Shown here: piece by piece, positions 54,171 through 62,465 of the stretch
Layout: each line of letters opens with the position of its first letter
Position numbering within the stretch: position 1 is the first letter of the stretch
Origin: DAOUKH01 sp965219875
Lineage (GTDB): Bacteria > Chloroflexota > Dehalococcoidia > SHYB01
Reading direction: 5' to 3'
Length of the DNA stretch: 64,000 nt
Assembly (NCBI GenBank): GCA_965219875.1
Contig: CBDCOW010000001.1
Location: forward strand, 1,054,001 to 1,118,000
The notes under the pieces: model-generated
What the model was told of the DNA's origin: nothing
The model's input: only the letters and a program-made list of their open reading frames with translations
Database searches by the model: none
Program-made: the position numbers and the translations under genes

Positions 54171-55109
54171 ATGGGACGCATAACCCAATTTCTAACCCGC
54201 CGGCCCCGCCTCGGACTCCGGGCATGGGCCGGCATCGCTGCGGCGATCGTCGTCTTGGCCGTGGGCTACCTGCTGGTGGCCTTCCTCATCGCACGGGGGA
54301 CGACGGCCGCGGATCGCGAACCGCACGAGGGCGACCCCGGCGACTTCGGCCTGACGTTCGAGGAGGTGCGGTTCAAGCCCCGGGGCGACGACCTAGCGCT
54401 GGAGGGTTGGTACGTCCCCGGAGCGCCCGGCGAGCCGGTGGTCCTCTTCGTGCACGGTCAGGGATCGCAGCGGACGGGGGACGACATCCTGCCCCTCGCC
54501 GCCGATTTCGCCTCGCGCGGCTATGGCGCGCTGATGTTCGACCTGCGGGCGCACGGGACCTCGGAGGGCGACCGCGCCTCGGGCGGCTTCTTCGAGCAGC
54601 GTGACGTGCTCGGCGCCCTCGACTACCTCCAAGTGCGGGGCGTTCCGCCGGAGCGCGTCGGCGTGCTCGCCTTTTCGATGGGCGCCGCTGCCGCGGTCTT
54701 GGCCGCCGAGCAGGAGCCCGCGTTCCAGGCGCTGGCTCTCGACAGCCCCTACGCCAAGGTCGGCGATCTCGTCGCCAATGAGGCGGCGATGAAGACTCCC
54801 TTCCCTCGTTGGCTCATTCCCGCCTTCATCCCGCCCGCGCGCATCATGGCGAAGTGGTTCTATGGCATCGACCTCGGCCGCATGATCCCCGAGGAGTCCG
54901 TCGCCACGCTCGACTATCCCATCCTCGTCATTCACGGGAAGAACGACGACCGCGTTCCCGTCGAACACGGGATCCGAGTCCACGGTGCCGCACAGGCGGG
55001 CAGCGATCTCTGGGTGGTCGAGAACGGAGGGCACGCCGACGCCTACGTCGAGGCGCCGGAGGAATACGTGCGCAGGGTCGCGGCCTATTTCAAGGGCAGG
55101 TTGGGCTAG
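54171..55109 (+). CDS. Membrane-anchored alpha/beta hydrolase
   Basis: This 312-residue hydrolase has an N-terminal membrane anchor (GIAAAIVVLAVGYLLVAFLI) with basic residues ahead of it, so the catalytic domain is likely outside the membrane. FVHGQGSQRTGDDILPL, FDLRAHGTSEGDR, the elbow GVLAFSMGAAAAVLAA (Ser in FSMG), VIHGKNDDRVP (Asp) and NGGHADAY (His) form the triad. A GAGG precedes the ATG at 54171. It is followed by a MITE. Confidence 0.88.
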   Translation: MGRITQFLTRRPRLGLRAWAGIAAAIVVLAVGYLLVAFLIARGTTAADREPHEGDPGDFGLTFEEVRFKPRGDDLALEGWYVPGAPGEPVVLFVHGQGSQRTGDDILPLAADFASRGYGALMFDLRAHGTSEGDRASGGFFEQRDVLGALDYLQVRGVPPERVGVLAFSMGAAAAVLAAEQEPAFQALALDSPYAKVGDLVANEAAMKTPFPRWLIPAFIPPARIMAKWFYGIDLGRMIPEESVATLDYPILVIHGKNDDRVPVEHGIRVHGAAQAGSDLWVVENGGHADAYVEAPEEYVRRVAAYFKGRLG

Positions 55110-55143
55110 GGGAGACGGCCCCTCACCTCAATCCTCTCCCGCT

Positions 55144-55342
55144 GGAGACCTTTGCGTAACCCGCCCCTATCCGTCTTTCCCGCGAAAGCGGGAATCCATC
55201 CCTCCCGTAGGGGCACCTCTTGTGGGTGCCCTCCGGCCTCTCCCCCTCTGGGGGAGATTTGAGAGAGGGCGCGCGCCGCTAGGCGCGCGAGCGCCCGACA
55301 GGGCGCTTCTCCCTCCTCGACCCCGGTTGCGCAAAGGTCTCC
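55144..55342. mobile_element. 199-bp MITE with IS5-related terminal inverted repeats
   Basis: The ends (55144-55163 and, inverted, 55323-55342) agree at 18 of 20 positions and share the GGAGACCTTTGC core with the IS at 27984. There is no gene inside. The interior is a row of hairpins: CCCGC-GAAA-GCGGG, GGGGCACC/GGGTGCCC, CGCGCGCC-GCTA-GGCGCGCG and GCGCCC-GACA-GGGCGC. The element sits in a CCTCTCCC/GGGAGGGG palindrome. It is probably mobilised by the IS5-type transposase. Confidence 0.8.
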
Positions 55343-55376
55343 ACTGGGAGGGGAGGTCAAGACCCCACCTCGCGAG

Positions 55377-56789
55377 CTAGCGGTTGCCGGCGTAGAAGGC
55401 GGCGAGCCGGCTCAGGCTTTGGGCGGCGCGGCGGATGCTGGGGTAGACCGGCATCTTTGCCTCGGCGACGCACGTCCTGATGCGCAGCGTCATCTCGAGC
55501 TGGCGGCGGCCGGAGCTTACCGCGTCGGCGACGACGAAAGCGGTAGGCTTGCCCGATCGCTTCGCCGTCTCGATGAGGTGGTCGATGGAGGCCATGACGT
55601 CGGCATCGCTCCTGCGGTCGTCGAGGAGCCAGGGGCCGGGGAGATTGGCGAGGAGGAGGTCGTACTCGGAACTCGCGGCGAACATCTCGAAGATCGCAGC
55701 CTGGTCGAGGTCGGAGCCGCCCAAGATCGACATGTCGGCGGGATTGCTGATCCAGTCGGCCACCTCGGGGAACTTAGCACGGTAGTCCTGGCGCACCGCT
55801 TCGGGGACGGGCTCGACGATGAGGCCCGCGTCCTCGCAGGCGTCGGCGCTCTCGACCATGCGCCCACCGCCGCCGCTCACGACGCTGACGCGCCGCCCCG
55901 CCGCCGGCGGCGAGTTGGCGAAAGCGAGCAGCATGTCGCCGAGGTCGTCAAGGCTGTCGACGAGGACGGCACCCGTCTGGCGGGCGAGCGCGCGCCAGAT
56001 CTCATTCGATCCCGCCAGGGAGGCGGTGTGCGATGCCGCGGCGCGTTGGCCGGCCCCCGTGCGTCCGCCCTTCCAGATCACGACCGGCTTACGGCGGACG
56101 GCTTCGGCAAGCGCCCGGGCAAACCGCCGCCCGTCGCGCGCGCCCTCGATGTAGGCCCCGATCACCGCCGTCTCCGCGTCTTGCCCAAAGTACTCGACGA
56201 GGTCCGCCTCGTTGACGTCCGTAGCGTTGCCGTAGCTGACTACCTTGCTGAAGCGCAGGCCGCGCTGGGAGGTGACGTGGAGGAGCTCCAACATGTTGCC
56301 GCCGCTCTGGGCAAGGACGGCGGCGTTGCCGGGCTCCTTGGGCGAGCGCCAGAACGCCATACCCTGCTTGGGGTGGTAGATGCCCATGCAGTTGGGGCCG
56401 AGGACGCGGACGCCGGCGGCCTTGGCCCGCGCCGCGAGGGTCCGTTCGAGCGCCGCCTTCTCGTCGTCACCGGTCTCGCTGAAGCGGGCGGTGAAGAACT
56501 GGACGGCGCGCGTCCCCTTCCGCCCCGCTTGGTCGATGAGGTCGAGCGAGGCCTCGGCGGGAATGCTGGAGATGACGTAATCGACGTGGCCGGGGATGTC
56601 GTCGAGGCTCTTGTAGCCACGGTAGCCGAGAACGTCCTCGCCGCGGGGGTTCACCGGATACAAGTCGCCCGCGAACCCTTGATTGACCTGATGTCTGAAG
56701 AACTGGTTCCCCGACTTCGAGGGGTCGGCGGAGGCCCCCGCGACGGCGATTGAGCGGGGGTGGAAGATAGGGTCGAGGGGGTGGGTCAT
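55377..56789 (-). CDS. NDP-forming acyl-CoA synthetase, alpha-type subunit (CoA-binding)
   Basis: This 470-residue protein is a paralogue of the one at 15752. It has IFHPRSIAVAGASADPSKSG, VLGPNCMGIYHPKQGMAF, LAQSGGNMLELL and SHTASLAGSNEIW with the likely phospho-His. The ATP-grasp part is again missing. Conserved length and motifs in both copies suggest that this alpha-only form is functional and perhaps pairs with a separate beta subunit elsewhere. I chose the ATG at 56789 on alignment with the paralogue's MPNELDALF. Confidence 0.85.
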   Translation of the reverse strand: MTHPLDPIFHPRSIAVAGASADPSKSGNQFFRHQVNQGFAGDLYPVNPRGEDVLGYRGYKSLDDIPGHVDYVISSIPAEASLDLIDQAGRKGTRAVQFFTARFSETGDDEKAALERTLAARAKAAGVRVLGPNCMGIYHPKQGMAFWRSPKEPGNAAVLAQSGGNMLELLHVTSQRGLRFSKVVSYGNATDVNEADLVEYFGQDAETAVIGAYIEGARDGRRFARALAEAVRRKPVVIWKGGRTGAGQRAAASHTASLAGSNEIWRALARQTGAVLVDSLDDLGDMLLAFANSPPAAGRRVSVVSGGGGRMVESADACEDAGLIVEPVPEAVRQDYRAKFPEVADWISNPADMSILGGSDLDQAAIFEMFAASSEYDLLLANLPGPWLLDDRRSDADVMASIDHLIETAKRSGKPTAFVVADAVSSGRRQLEMTLRIRTCVAEAKMPVYPSIRRAAQSLSRLAAFYAGNR

Positions 56790-56941
56790 GCGTCGGCGGG
56801 TCTCCATGCGTGCGAAATGCCGCCGGTGAGTATACATGGGCGCGTCGCGGGCAGGGACACCGGTGCGCCTCGATTGCGTGGAGCGGCGACCGTGAGGCGC
56901 TACAATTGCCGTGGCACAGGGGCGCTTGCCGAGGGCATGGC

Positions 56942-57505
56942 ATGACGACGCACATCGAACGGCGCGCGTTCAGCGCGGGCGAGTACCACGCGATGGCCAA
57001 GGCGGGCATTCTGACGAAGGACGACCGAGTCGAGCTGTTGGACGGAGAGATCATCGTCAAAGAGCCAATCGGCAGCGGACACGCCTCTTGCGTCATGCGG
57101 CTATCTAGGATGCTATCCGAGGCCGTTGGGAAACGGGCCATCGTGAGCGTCCAGGGTCCGGTGCGGCTGGACGAGGCCAGTGAGCCGGAGCCCGACCTCA
57201 TGCTCCTGAAGCGGCGGGACGATTTCTACGCGGCGGCCCATCCCACGCCCGCCGACGTGCTGCTGCTGATCGAGGTGTCCGATGCGACGGTCGCCTTCGA
57301 CAAGAGCGTGAAGCTGCCGCTCTACGCCCGCGCGGCGATTCCCGAAGTCTGGATCGTCAACCTGCCGGACCGCACGATCGAGACGTATTCGGCGCCGTCG
57401 GGTCTGGAGTACACGGAGTCACGGTCGATAGGAATGGACGACGCTCTTAGCCCGGCCTGCTTTGAGGACCTATCTCTACAGGTCGGGGCGGTGATCCCCG
57501 CCTGA
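56942..57505 (+). CDS. Uma2 family (DUF820) PD-(D/E)XK nuclease-like protein
   Basis: This 187-residue protein has the Uma2 family pattern: FSAGEYHAMAKAGILTKDDR, VELLDGEIIVKEPIG, EPEPDLMLLKRRDDFY and DVLLLIEVSDATVAFDKSVK. The Asp in PEPDL and Glu in LIEVSD with the following Lys fit a PD-(D/E)XK active site. Uma2 proteins are abundant in cyanobacteria and Chloroflexota; their biological role is not settled. The frame is open upstream to 56810, but MTTHIERRAF is the family-like start. It is a single gene between opposite neighbours. Confidence 0.88.
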   Translation: MTTHIERRAFSAGEYHAMAKAGILTKDDRVELLDGEIIVKEPIGSGHASCVMRLSRMLSEAVGKRAIVSVQGPVRLDEASEPEPDLMLLKRRDDFYAAAHPTPADVLLLIEVSDATVAFDKSVKLPLYARAAIPEVWIVNLPDRTIETYSAPSGLEYTESRSIGMDDALSPACFEDLSLQVGAVIPA

Positions 57506-57525
57506 ACCCCGGCTCGCCGCCGGCG

Positions 57526-58368
57526 TCAGGCGGGGCGGGCTTGGGCGATGACGCCGCGTAGGGCGTCGCCGAGCAGCTTGGCGAGTTCCGCCGGGGGATG
57601 TTGGTCCACCAGCGCGGTCGAGAAGACCTCGACGCTGAGCGGCGCCCGTGAGCCGATGGCGTCGAGGATGCGGATGAACTCGACGAGGTCGAGGACGCCG
57701 TGGCCGGGCGGCAGGCGGCGCTGCATGCCGACCTTGATGAGGTCCTCGACGGGCTCGTCGGGGGCGTCGCTGATCTGCACGCCGATTACCCGGTCGCCGG
57801 GCAGGGAGCGGAGCTCGTCGTACGTCGTCGGCCCCATCTGGCAGTGCCAGGTGTCGACGAGGAGCCCGGCTTCGGGGCAGCCGCAGTCCTGCACCACGCG
57901 CCACGCCGTGGCCGCGTCGGGGACTGCCTTCATCGATGGGACGAACTCGAGGTGGGGCCGGAGTCCGCGTTCCACCGCGCGTTTGCAGATGCCGGCGAAG
58001 ATCTCCGAGGCCTGCTCTAGGGGGAGCGGCCCGTCGGCGCCGAAGGCGACGTTGACGAAGGTCGCGCCCAGCGCCTCGCCCGCCTCGTAGACCATCTCCT
58101 CGCTCACCGGCGGTCCAAAGCGGCTTGGCCTAGCGGAGCCGGTCCAGACGACGACGGCGTCCACGTCGTTCACCACGACGCCGTTAGCCTCTCCAATGGC
58201 GCGCATGTCGGCGGGGGTGAGGCCTGCTTCCTTGGCGGCAAGGTACGCCCTCGTGGGGGAGATGGAGACCCCGTGGAAGCCGCCCGCGGCCGCGGCTTCG
58301 ATGATGGCGCGGAAGGGCGGATTGCCCAGCGTCGCGCCGGTGATGACCAGATCGTTGGGGCCTAGCAT
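57526..58368 (-). CDS. Sugar phosphate isomerase/epimerase-like TIM barrel
   Basis: This 280-residue protein has the AP-endonuclease-2/xylose-isomerase-like fold: GFHGVSISPTRAYLA, LRPHLEFVPSMKAV (metal Glu), LLVDTWHCQMG (Asp, His), VIGVQISDAP (Asp-like position) and APLSVEVFST (late Glu). The metal ligands look complete. Relatives include hydroxypyruvate isomerase, myo-inosose dehydratase and 4-hydroxyphenylpyruvate-type dioxygenase relatives; I cannot say which. The ATG at 58368 follows its spacer of dispersed repeats. Confidence 0.84.
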   Translation of the reverse strand: MLGPNDLVITGATLGNPPFRAIIEAAAAGGFHGVSISPTRAYLAAKEAGLTPADMRAIGEANGVVVNDVDAVVVWTGSARPSRFGPPVSEEMVYEAGEALGATFVNVAFGADGPLPLEQASEIFAGICKRAVERGLRPHLEFVPSMKAVPDAATAWRVVQDCGCPEAGLLVDTWHCQMGPTTYDELRSLPGDRVIGVQISDAPDEPVEDLIKVGMQRRLPPGHGVLDLVEFIRILDAIGSRAPLSVEVFSTALVDQHPPAELAKLLGDALRGVIAQARPA

Positions 58369-58412
58369 GATGGGGCAGAGGGAGTATACAGGTCGAAGGG
58401 CCGCGCGCACGC

Positions 58413-58620
58413 CCGGCCCTATCCGTCATTCCCGCGCAAGCGGGAATCCACCCCTCCCGTAGGGGCGACCCTTGTGGTCGCCCTCCCCCGTAGCGGCGCG
58501 CCTCCTCCTGTAGGGGCCACCTTAAACCTCTCCCCTTCTGGGGGAGACTGAGAGAGGGCGCGCGCCGCTAGGCGCGCGGGCGCCTGCAGGGCGCCCTTCC
58601 CTCCCCGACCCCGGTTACGC
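58413..58620. repeat. MITE-family relic without terminal repeats
   Basis: Its interior matches the MITE at 55144: CCCGCG-x-AAGCGGGAATCCA, CCCTCCCGTAGGGGC, a CTCTCCCC/GGGGGAGA palindrome, CGCGCGCC-GCTA-GGCGCGCG and a closing CCCCGGTTACG. The outer GGAGACCTTTGC ends are missing on both sides, so it cannot move by itself. Confidence 0.7.
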
Positions 58621-58634
58621 TGTGACACGCCCCC

Positions 58635-58663
58635 TTGACGGCACGCGTCGTCGCTGGTAGAGT
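58635..58663 (+). promoter_or_regulatory. Sigma70-type promoter
   Basis: TTGACG (58635-58640), 17 nt, TAGAGT (58658-58663). Both hexamers are one or two bases from consensus with ideal spacing. The LexA-type box begins 10 nt after the -10, over the expected transcription start. No gene is seen downstream on the plus strand. Confidence 0.6.
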
Positions 58664-58672
58664 AGCAATATA

Positions 58673-58684
58673 GAACGAATGTTC
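58673..58684. promoter_or_regulatory. LexA-type SOS box
   Basis: GAACGAATGTTC matches the Gram-positive/Chloroflexota LexA box GAACRNRYGTTC at every fixed position. It overlaps the start region of the promoter at 58635, where a repressor would block transcription. Confidence 0.6.
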
Positions 58685-58911
58685 TTCATTGCCTAGCCCT
58701 GCGACGGTGGCCAACGGCCGCTAGCTCGCCCTTAGAGGGGGCGGAGACACTGCCTCTAACAGTGTAGTGGGGCGAGGCCGAAAGAACGCCGGATCGGCCC
58801 CCGCGGTCGTCTTGCTCGGAGCGCGCCCGAGCGGGATGGAGGTGGCGGCCTCTTCTGCCTCCCAGAGGGGGAGAGGTCTAAGGCGGCGGCGCGCGCGTCC
58901 TCAGTTGGCGG

Positions 58912-59454
58912 TTAGGGGAGGAGGTTTTCGACGCCTTCTTCGAGCTCGACGCCGAGGGCCATCATGGAGAGGCCGAGCATGGTGTAGTAGCCGGCGAGCA
59001 CGGTGACTTCGACGGCGCCTTGGCGTCCGAGGAGGTGCTCGACGGCGGTGTAGGTGGGGTCGTTCACCTTGTTGTGGACGACTTGCTTGGCGTAGTCGAC
59101 GTAGACCGATTCCTGGGGAATCATGCCCCGGACGTTGCCCGCCTTGATCCCGTCGAGCACGAGCTCGCGCACGCCTTCCTTGCGTGCGAGGGGGACGTGG
59201 TGGGTGAACTCGTAGGCGCAGCCGATCTCGCGGGCGGTTGTCAGGATGACGGTCTCGCGGGCGTTGCCGGGGATCTGGGAGCGAAAGCGGGCGTAGGCGC
59301 CGACATCGCCCACCAGCGAGGCCATTTCAGGGGCGTTGAGGAGCAGGGAGAAGACGGCGGCGAGCCTGCCGCCGCGGGGCTCTACGATGCCGTCGTAGAG
59401 GGGCTGATCCGCCGGGTTGAGATCGTCTCGTTTAACGTAAGGTACGCGCGCCAT
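58912..59454 (-). CDS. Carboxymuconolactone decarboxylase family protein
   Basis: This 180-residue all-helical protein has the CMD/AhpD-like core: FSLLLNAPEMASLVGDVGAY, RETVILTTAREIGCAYEFTHH and ARKEG. The AhpD CxxC pair is CxxE here, so the thiol redox function of AhpD is unlikely. GGAGG lies 6 nt before the ATG at 59454. The catalytic substrate could be a lactone or a hydroperoxide-type compound. It diverges from the amidohydrolase at 59616, and the intervening DNA is partly repeated before 61341. Confidence 0.86.
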   Translation of the reverse strand: MARVPYVKRDDLNPADQPLYDGIVEPRGGRLAAVFSLLLNAPEMASLVGDVGAYARFRSQIPGNARETVILTTAREIGCAYEFTHHVPLARKEGVRELVLDGIKAGNVRGMIPQESVYVDYAKQVVHNKVNDPTYTAVEHLLGRQGAVEVTVLAGYYTMLGLSMMALGVELEEGVENLLP

Positions 59455-59615
59455 GGGTCGCCTCCGCCAACCGCGCCCTTTCTGGGCGCGGGGCTGACAG
59501 CATAGCACCGCGGACGTTCGCTCGGCCCGGCGCATGGAGGCGCGCGCCGGGCCCGAATCGGGTAGACTTTGCGGCGGAAGCACGGGCCGTCCGGCCCGGT
59601 GAGCGGAGGAAGAAT

Positions 59616-60722
59616 TTGACCACGACGAGAGACTACAAGCTCATCTCCGGCGACTCGCACGTGAACGAGCCGCCGGAACTGTGGCGGGACAGAGTCCCCG
59701 CGAAGTTCGCCGACCGCGCCCCTCGGATGGAGCGGTTCGAGGAGGGCGACGCGTGGGTCATCGAGGGCGCCGCCGACCCGATTCACTTCGGCCTCAACCA
59801 GTGCGCCACCGACCCCGTCGAGAAGCGGTCACGGTGGATCAAGTGGGAGAACGTGCGGCGCGGGGGCTTCGATCCGGCGGAACGGCTGAAGGAGATCGAC
59901 CTTGACGGCGTGGACGGGGAGCTGCTCTTCCCGACCCCGCGGGTGTCGAACGGCATCTGGTGGAACCGCGAAGACGCCGAGTTTCAGACCGCGCTGATCC
60001 GGGCCTATAACGATTGGCTCTCCGAGTATTGCAGCCACGCGCCGGACCGGCTTTTCGGTCTGGCCATGATGCCCTGCTGCGGGGCTGAGGAGGCGGTCTT
60101 GGAGTTCCACCGCGCCGTCGCCCTGCCTGGGATACGGGGCGTCGTGATCGGCGGCTACCCCTCCGGCGGGCACTACGTCTCCCCTGCAGACGACCCTCTC
60201 TGGGCCGAGGCGCAGGCTGCCGATATTCCCATCGCCATTCACGTCTCGCTCGCGAACGAGCCCGTCGGTCACCACAGCACGACGATACCGCAGGCCACCT
60301 TCCGGTTCACCAGCGTGCCGGGGAGGATCAACGAGTTGATCTACGCGGAGGTGTTCGACCGCTTTCCCGATCTCAAGATCATCTTCGCGGAGGTCGATTG
60401 CGGTTGGGTGCCCTACATCATCGAACAGATGGACAAGCATCACGTGCGCGACTTGCAGATACCCTACGTCAAGACGAAGCATCTCCCCAGCTATTACACC
60501 GAGCGCAACATCTTCTATACCTACATAACCGACACGTACGCGCTGCAGAACCGGCGCGAGATCGGCCTCGACAAGATACTGTGGTCGAGCGACTACGCCC
60601 ATACCTCGACCTATTGGCCGAACACCTGGACCGCGCTCGACCGCGCCTTCGAGGGCGTCTCCGCCGACGAGAAGCAGCAGATACTCGCCGGCAACGCGAT
60701 GCGGCTGTATCACATCGGCTGA
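59616..60722 (+). CDS. Amidohydrolase family 2 metal hydrolase, tandem copy A
   Basis: This 368-residue hydrolase starts at a TTG with GCGGAGGAAG just upstream. It has SGDSHVNEPPELWRDRVP as metal motif, AIHVSLANEPVGHHS in the middle and WSSDYAHTSTYWPNTW late. A near-identical second copy is at 61341. The set A-cupin-B suggests a small catabolic unit. In family terms it may be a decarboxylase or hydrolase of an aromatic acid; the substrate cannot be told. Confidence 0.9.
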   Translation: MTTTRDYKLISGDSHVNEPPELWRDRVPAKFADRAPRMERFEEGDAWVIEGAADPIHFGLNQCATDPVEKRSRWIKWENVRRGGFDPAERLKEIDLDGVDGELLFPTPRVSNGIWWNREDAEFQTALIRAYNDWLSEYCSHAPDRLFGLAMMPCCGAEEAVLEFHRAVALPGIRGVVIGGYPSGGHYVSPADDPLWAEAQAADIPIAIHVSLANEPVGHHSTTIPQATFRFTSVPGRINELIYAEVFDRFPDLKIIFAEVDCGWVPYIIEQMDKHHVRDLQIPYVKTKHLPSYYTERNIFYTYITDTYALQNRREIGLDKILWSSDYAHTSTYWPNTWTALDRAFEGVSADEKQQILAGNAMRLYHIG

Positions 60723-60769
60723 AGGGGGCCTCGGAGGAGGCTCAGAGAGGTCGCCAACGGAGGTATCAC

Positions 60770-61153
60770 ATGGCGGTACGCGTGATCATCGAGGACGAAT
60801 TGCCGTGGAAGAGCGGCAGCCGGTTTGAGAAGGACGGCGTGGAGTTGCGGACGCGCTCGCGCTATCCCATCGCGGCCTTCGAGGAGACTGGCCCCTATTT
60901 CGGCCGCGCCCGCTACGACCCCGGCATGGAGGTCCCGGCGCACTGGCACCCCTGCAACGAGATCCTCTACGTCACCGCGGGCGAACTTTCCGTGGGCGGC
61001 GCGGTCTACAAGCCGGGCACGGCACTCGCCATCGACGAGGGCACGGTCTACGGGCCGCTGGTGGCGGGGCCGGAGGGCGCCGAGTTTCTCACCATCCGCG
61101 ACCGGCCTCCTAAGGGCGTCATGAAGCCGGAGGACAGTCCTAAGCAGAGTTGA
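60770..61153 (+). CDS. Cupin-domain protein
   Basis: This 127-residue protein has a single cupin fold. The motif region reads GMEVPAHWHPCNEILYVTAGEL, with two His, a Glu and a following PGTALAIDEGTVYGPL. His-x-His-type metal binding looks intact. Such small cupins act as dioxygenases, isomerases or ligand sensors. GGAGG lies upstream of the ATG. It is wedged between two almost identical amidohydrolase genes and may act in the same pathway. Confidence 0.85.
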   Translation: MAVRVIIEDELPWKSGSRFEKDGVELRTRSRYPIAAFEETGPYFGRARYDPGMEVPAHWHPCNEILYVTAGELSVGGAVYKPGTALAIDEGTVYGPLVAGPEGAEFLTIRDRPPKGVMKPEDSPKQS

Positions 61154-61340
61154 GGGTAATCGTCCCTCAATTGCCTCGGTCGGGCTCGCCTCAGCCGCGC
61201 TCTTTGTCCGCGCGGGGCTGACAGGATAGCATCGTGGACGTTTCCTTGGTCCGTGCTGAAGGCGGACACTTGGCGTGGATTCGGTAGAAACGCGGGGCAA
61301 CGACGGGCCGTGCGGCCGGGGGAGAGGAAGGAGAAACGCC

Positions 61341-62447
61341 ATGGCAAAGCAGATCGAGTACAAGCTTATCTCCGGTGACTCGCACGTGAACGAGCCGCCG
61401 GAATTGTGGCGGGACAGAGTCCCCGCGAAGTTCGCCGACCGCGCCCCTCGCATGCAGCGGTTCGAGGAGGGCGACGCGTGGGTCATCGAGGGCGCCGCGG
61501 ACCCGATTCACTTCGGCCTCAACCAGTGCGCCACCGACCCCGTCGAGAAGCGGTCGCGGTGGGTCAAGTGGGAAAATGTGCGGCGGGGCGGCTTCGATCC
61601 GGTGGAGCGGTTAAAGGAAATCGACATTGACGGTGTCGATGGGGAGCTGCTGTATCCCACGCCACGCCTCTCGAACGGTATCTGGTGGAACCGTGGCGAC
61701 GCCGAATTTCAGACTGCCCTGGTGCGGGCCTATAACGATTGGCTCTCCGAGTATTGCAGCCATGCTCCGGACCGTCTCTTCGGTCTGGCCATGATGCCCT
61801 GCTGCGGGGCTGAGGAGGCGGTCGTGGAGTTCAACCGCGCCCTCGCCCTGCCCGGGATACGGGGCGTGGTGATCGGCGGCTACCCTTCGGGCGGGCATGA
61901 CGTCTCCCCTGCAGACGATCCTCTCTGGGCCGAGGCGCAGGCAGCCGATATTCCCATCGGCATTCACGTCTCGCTGGTGACCGAGCCCGTCGGTCATCAC
62001 AGCACGACGAAAGCGTCGAACTCCTTCCGGTTCACCAGCGTGCCGGATAGGATCAACGAGTTGATCTACGCCAAGGTTTTCGACCGCTTTCCCGATCTCA
62101 AGTTCATCTTCGCCGAGGTCGATTGCGGCTGGGTGCCCTACGTCGTGGAACAGATGGAGAAGCGTCACGTGCGCGACTTACAGATCCCGTACGTCAAGAC
62201 CAACCACCCGCCCAGCCACTATTTCGAACACAACATCTCCTACACCTACATTACCGACATTTGCGCGGTGCTTCTTCGGCGCGAGATCGGCCTCGACAAG
62301 ATAATGTGGTCGAGCGACTATGCCCACACGGCCACCGACTGGCCAAACTCCTGGGTGGCTATCGACCGCGCGTTCGAGGGCGTGCCCGCCGACGAGAAGC
62401 AGCAGATGCTCGCCGGCAACGCGATGGGGCTCTACCACATCGACTAG
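61341..62447 (+). CDS. Amidohydrolase family 2 metal hydrolase, tandem copy B
   Basis: This 368-residue protein is a recent duplicate of the one at 59616, with perhaps 85-90% identity by eye. The N-terminal 130 residues are nearly unchanged and most differences lie at substrate-loop positions (LVTEPVGHHSTTKASNSF against LANEPVGHHSTTIPQATF, and SSDYAHTATDWPNSW). It starts at ATG with AAGGAG upstream, while copy A uses TTG. The upstream 100 bp are also alike. This points to divergence in substrate range after duplication. Confidence 0.9.
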   Translation: MAKQIEYKLISGDSHVNEPPELWRDRVPAKFADRAPRMQRFEEGDAWVIEGAADPIHFGLNQCATDPVEKRSRWVKWENVRRGGFDPVERLKEIDIDGVDGELLYPTPRLSNGIWWNRGDAEFQTALVRAYNDWLSEYCSHAPDRLFGLAMMPCCGAEEAVVEFNRALALPGIRGVVIGGYPSGGHDVSPADDPLWAEAQAADIPIGIHVSLVTEPVGHHSTTKASNSFRFTSVPDRINELIYAKVFDRFPDLKFIFAEVDCGWVPYVVEQMEKRHVRDLQIPYVKTNHPPSHYFEHNISYTYITDICAVLLRREIGLDKIMWSSDYAHTATDWPNSWVAIDRAFEGVPADEKQQMLAGNAMGLYHID

Positions 62448-62465
62448 CGGGCCGGGGGCTCGGTC

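Larger units (their letters stand above)
58369..58911. other. Spacer of 543 bp with repeat relic and SOS-type promoter
   Basis: No convincing gene is seen. The left part (58413-58620) is a relic of the MITE family, the middle has a promoter with a LexA-type box, and 58749-58765 forms a CACTG/CAGTG hairpin. The right part has only a low-complexity frame starting at 58767 that I do not accept as a gene. Confidence 0.6.

Noticed and set aside
58767..59006. 79-codon frame after the LexA-type promoter
   Set aside because: It is Arg-rich low-complexity sequence, lacks an SD and overlaps the 3' end of the opposite gene.
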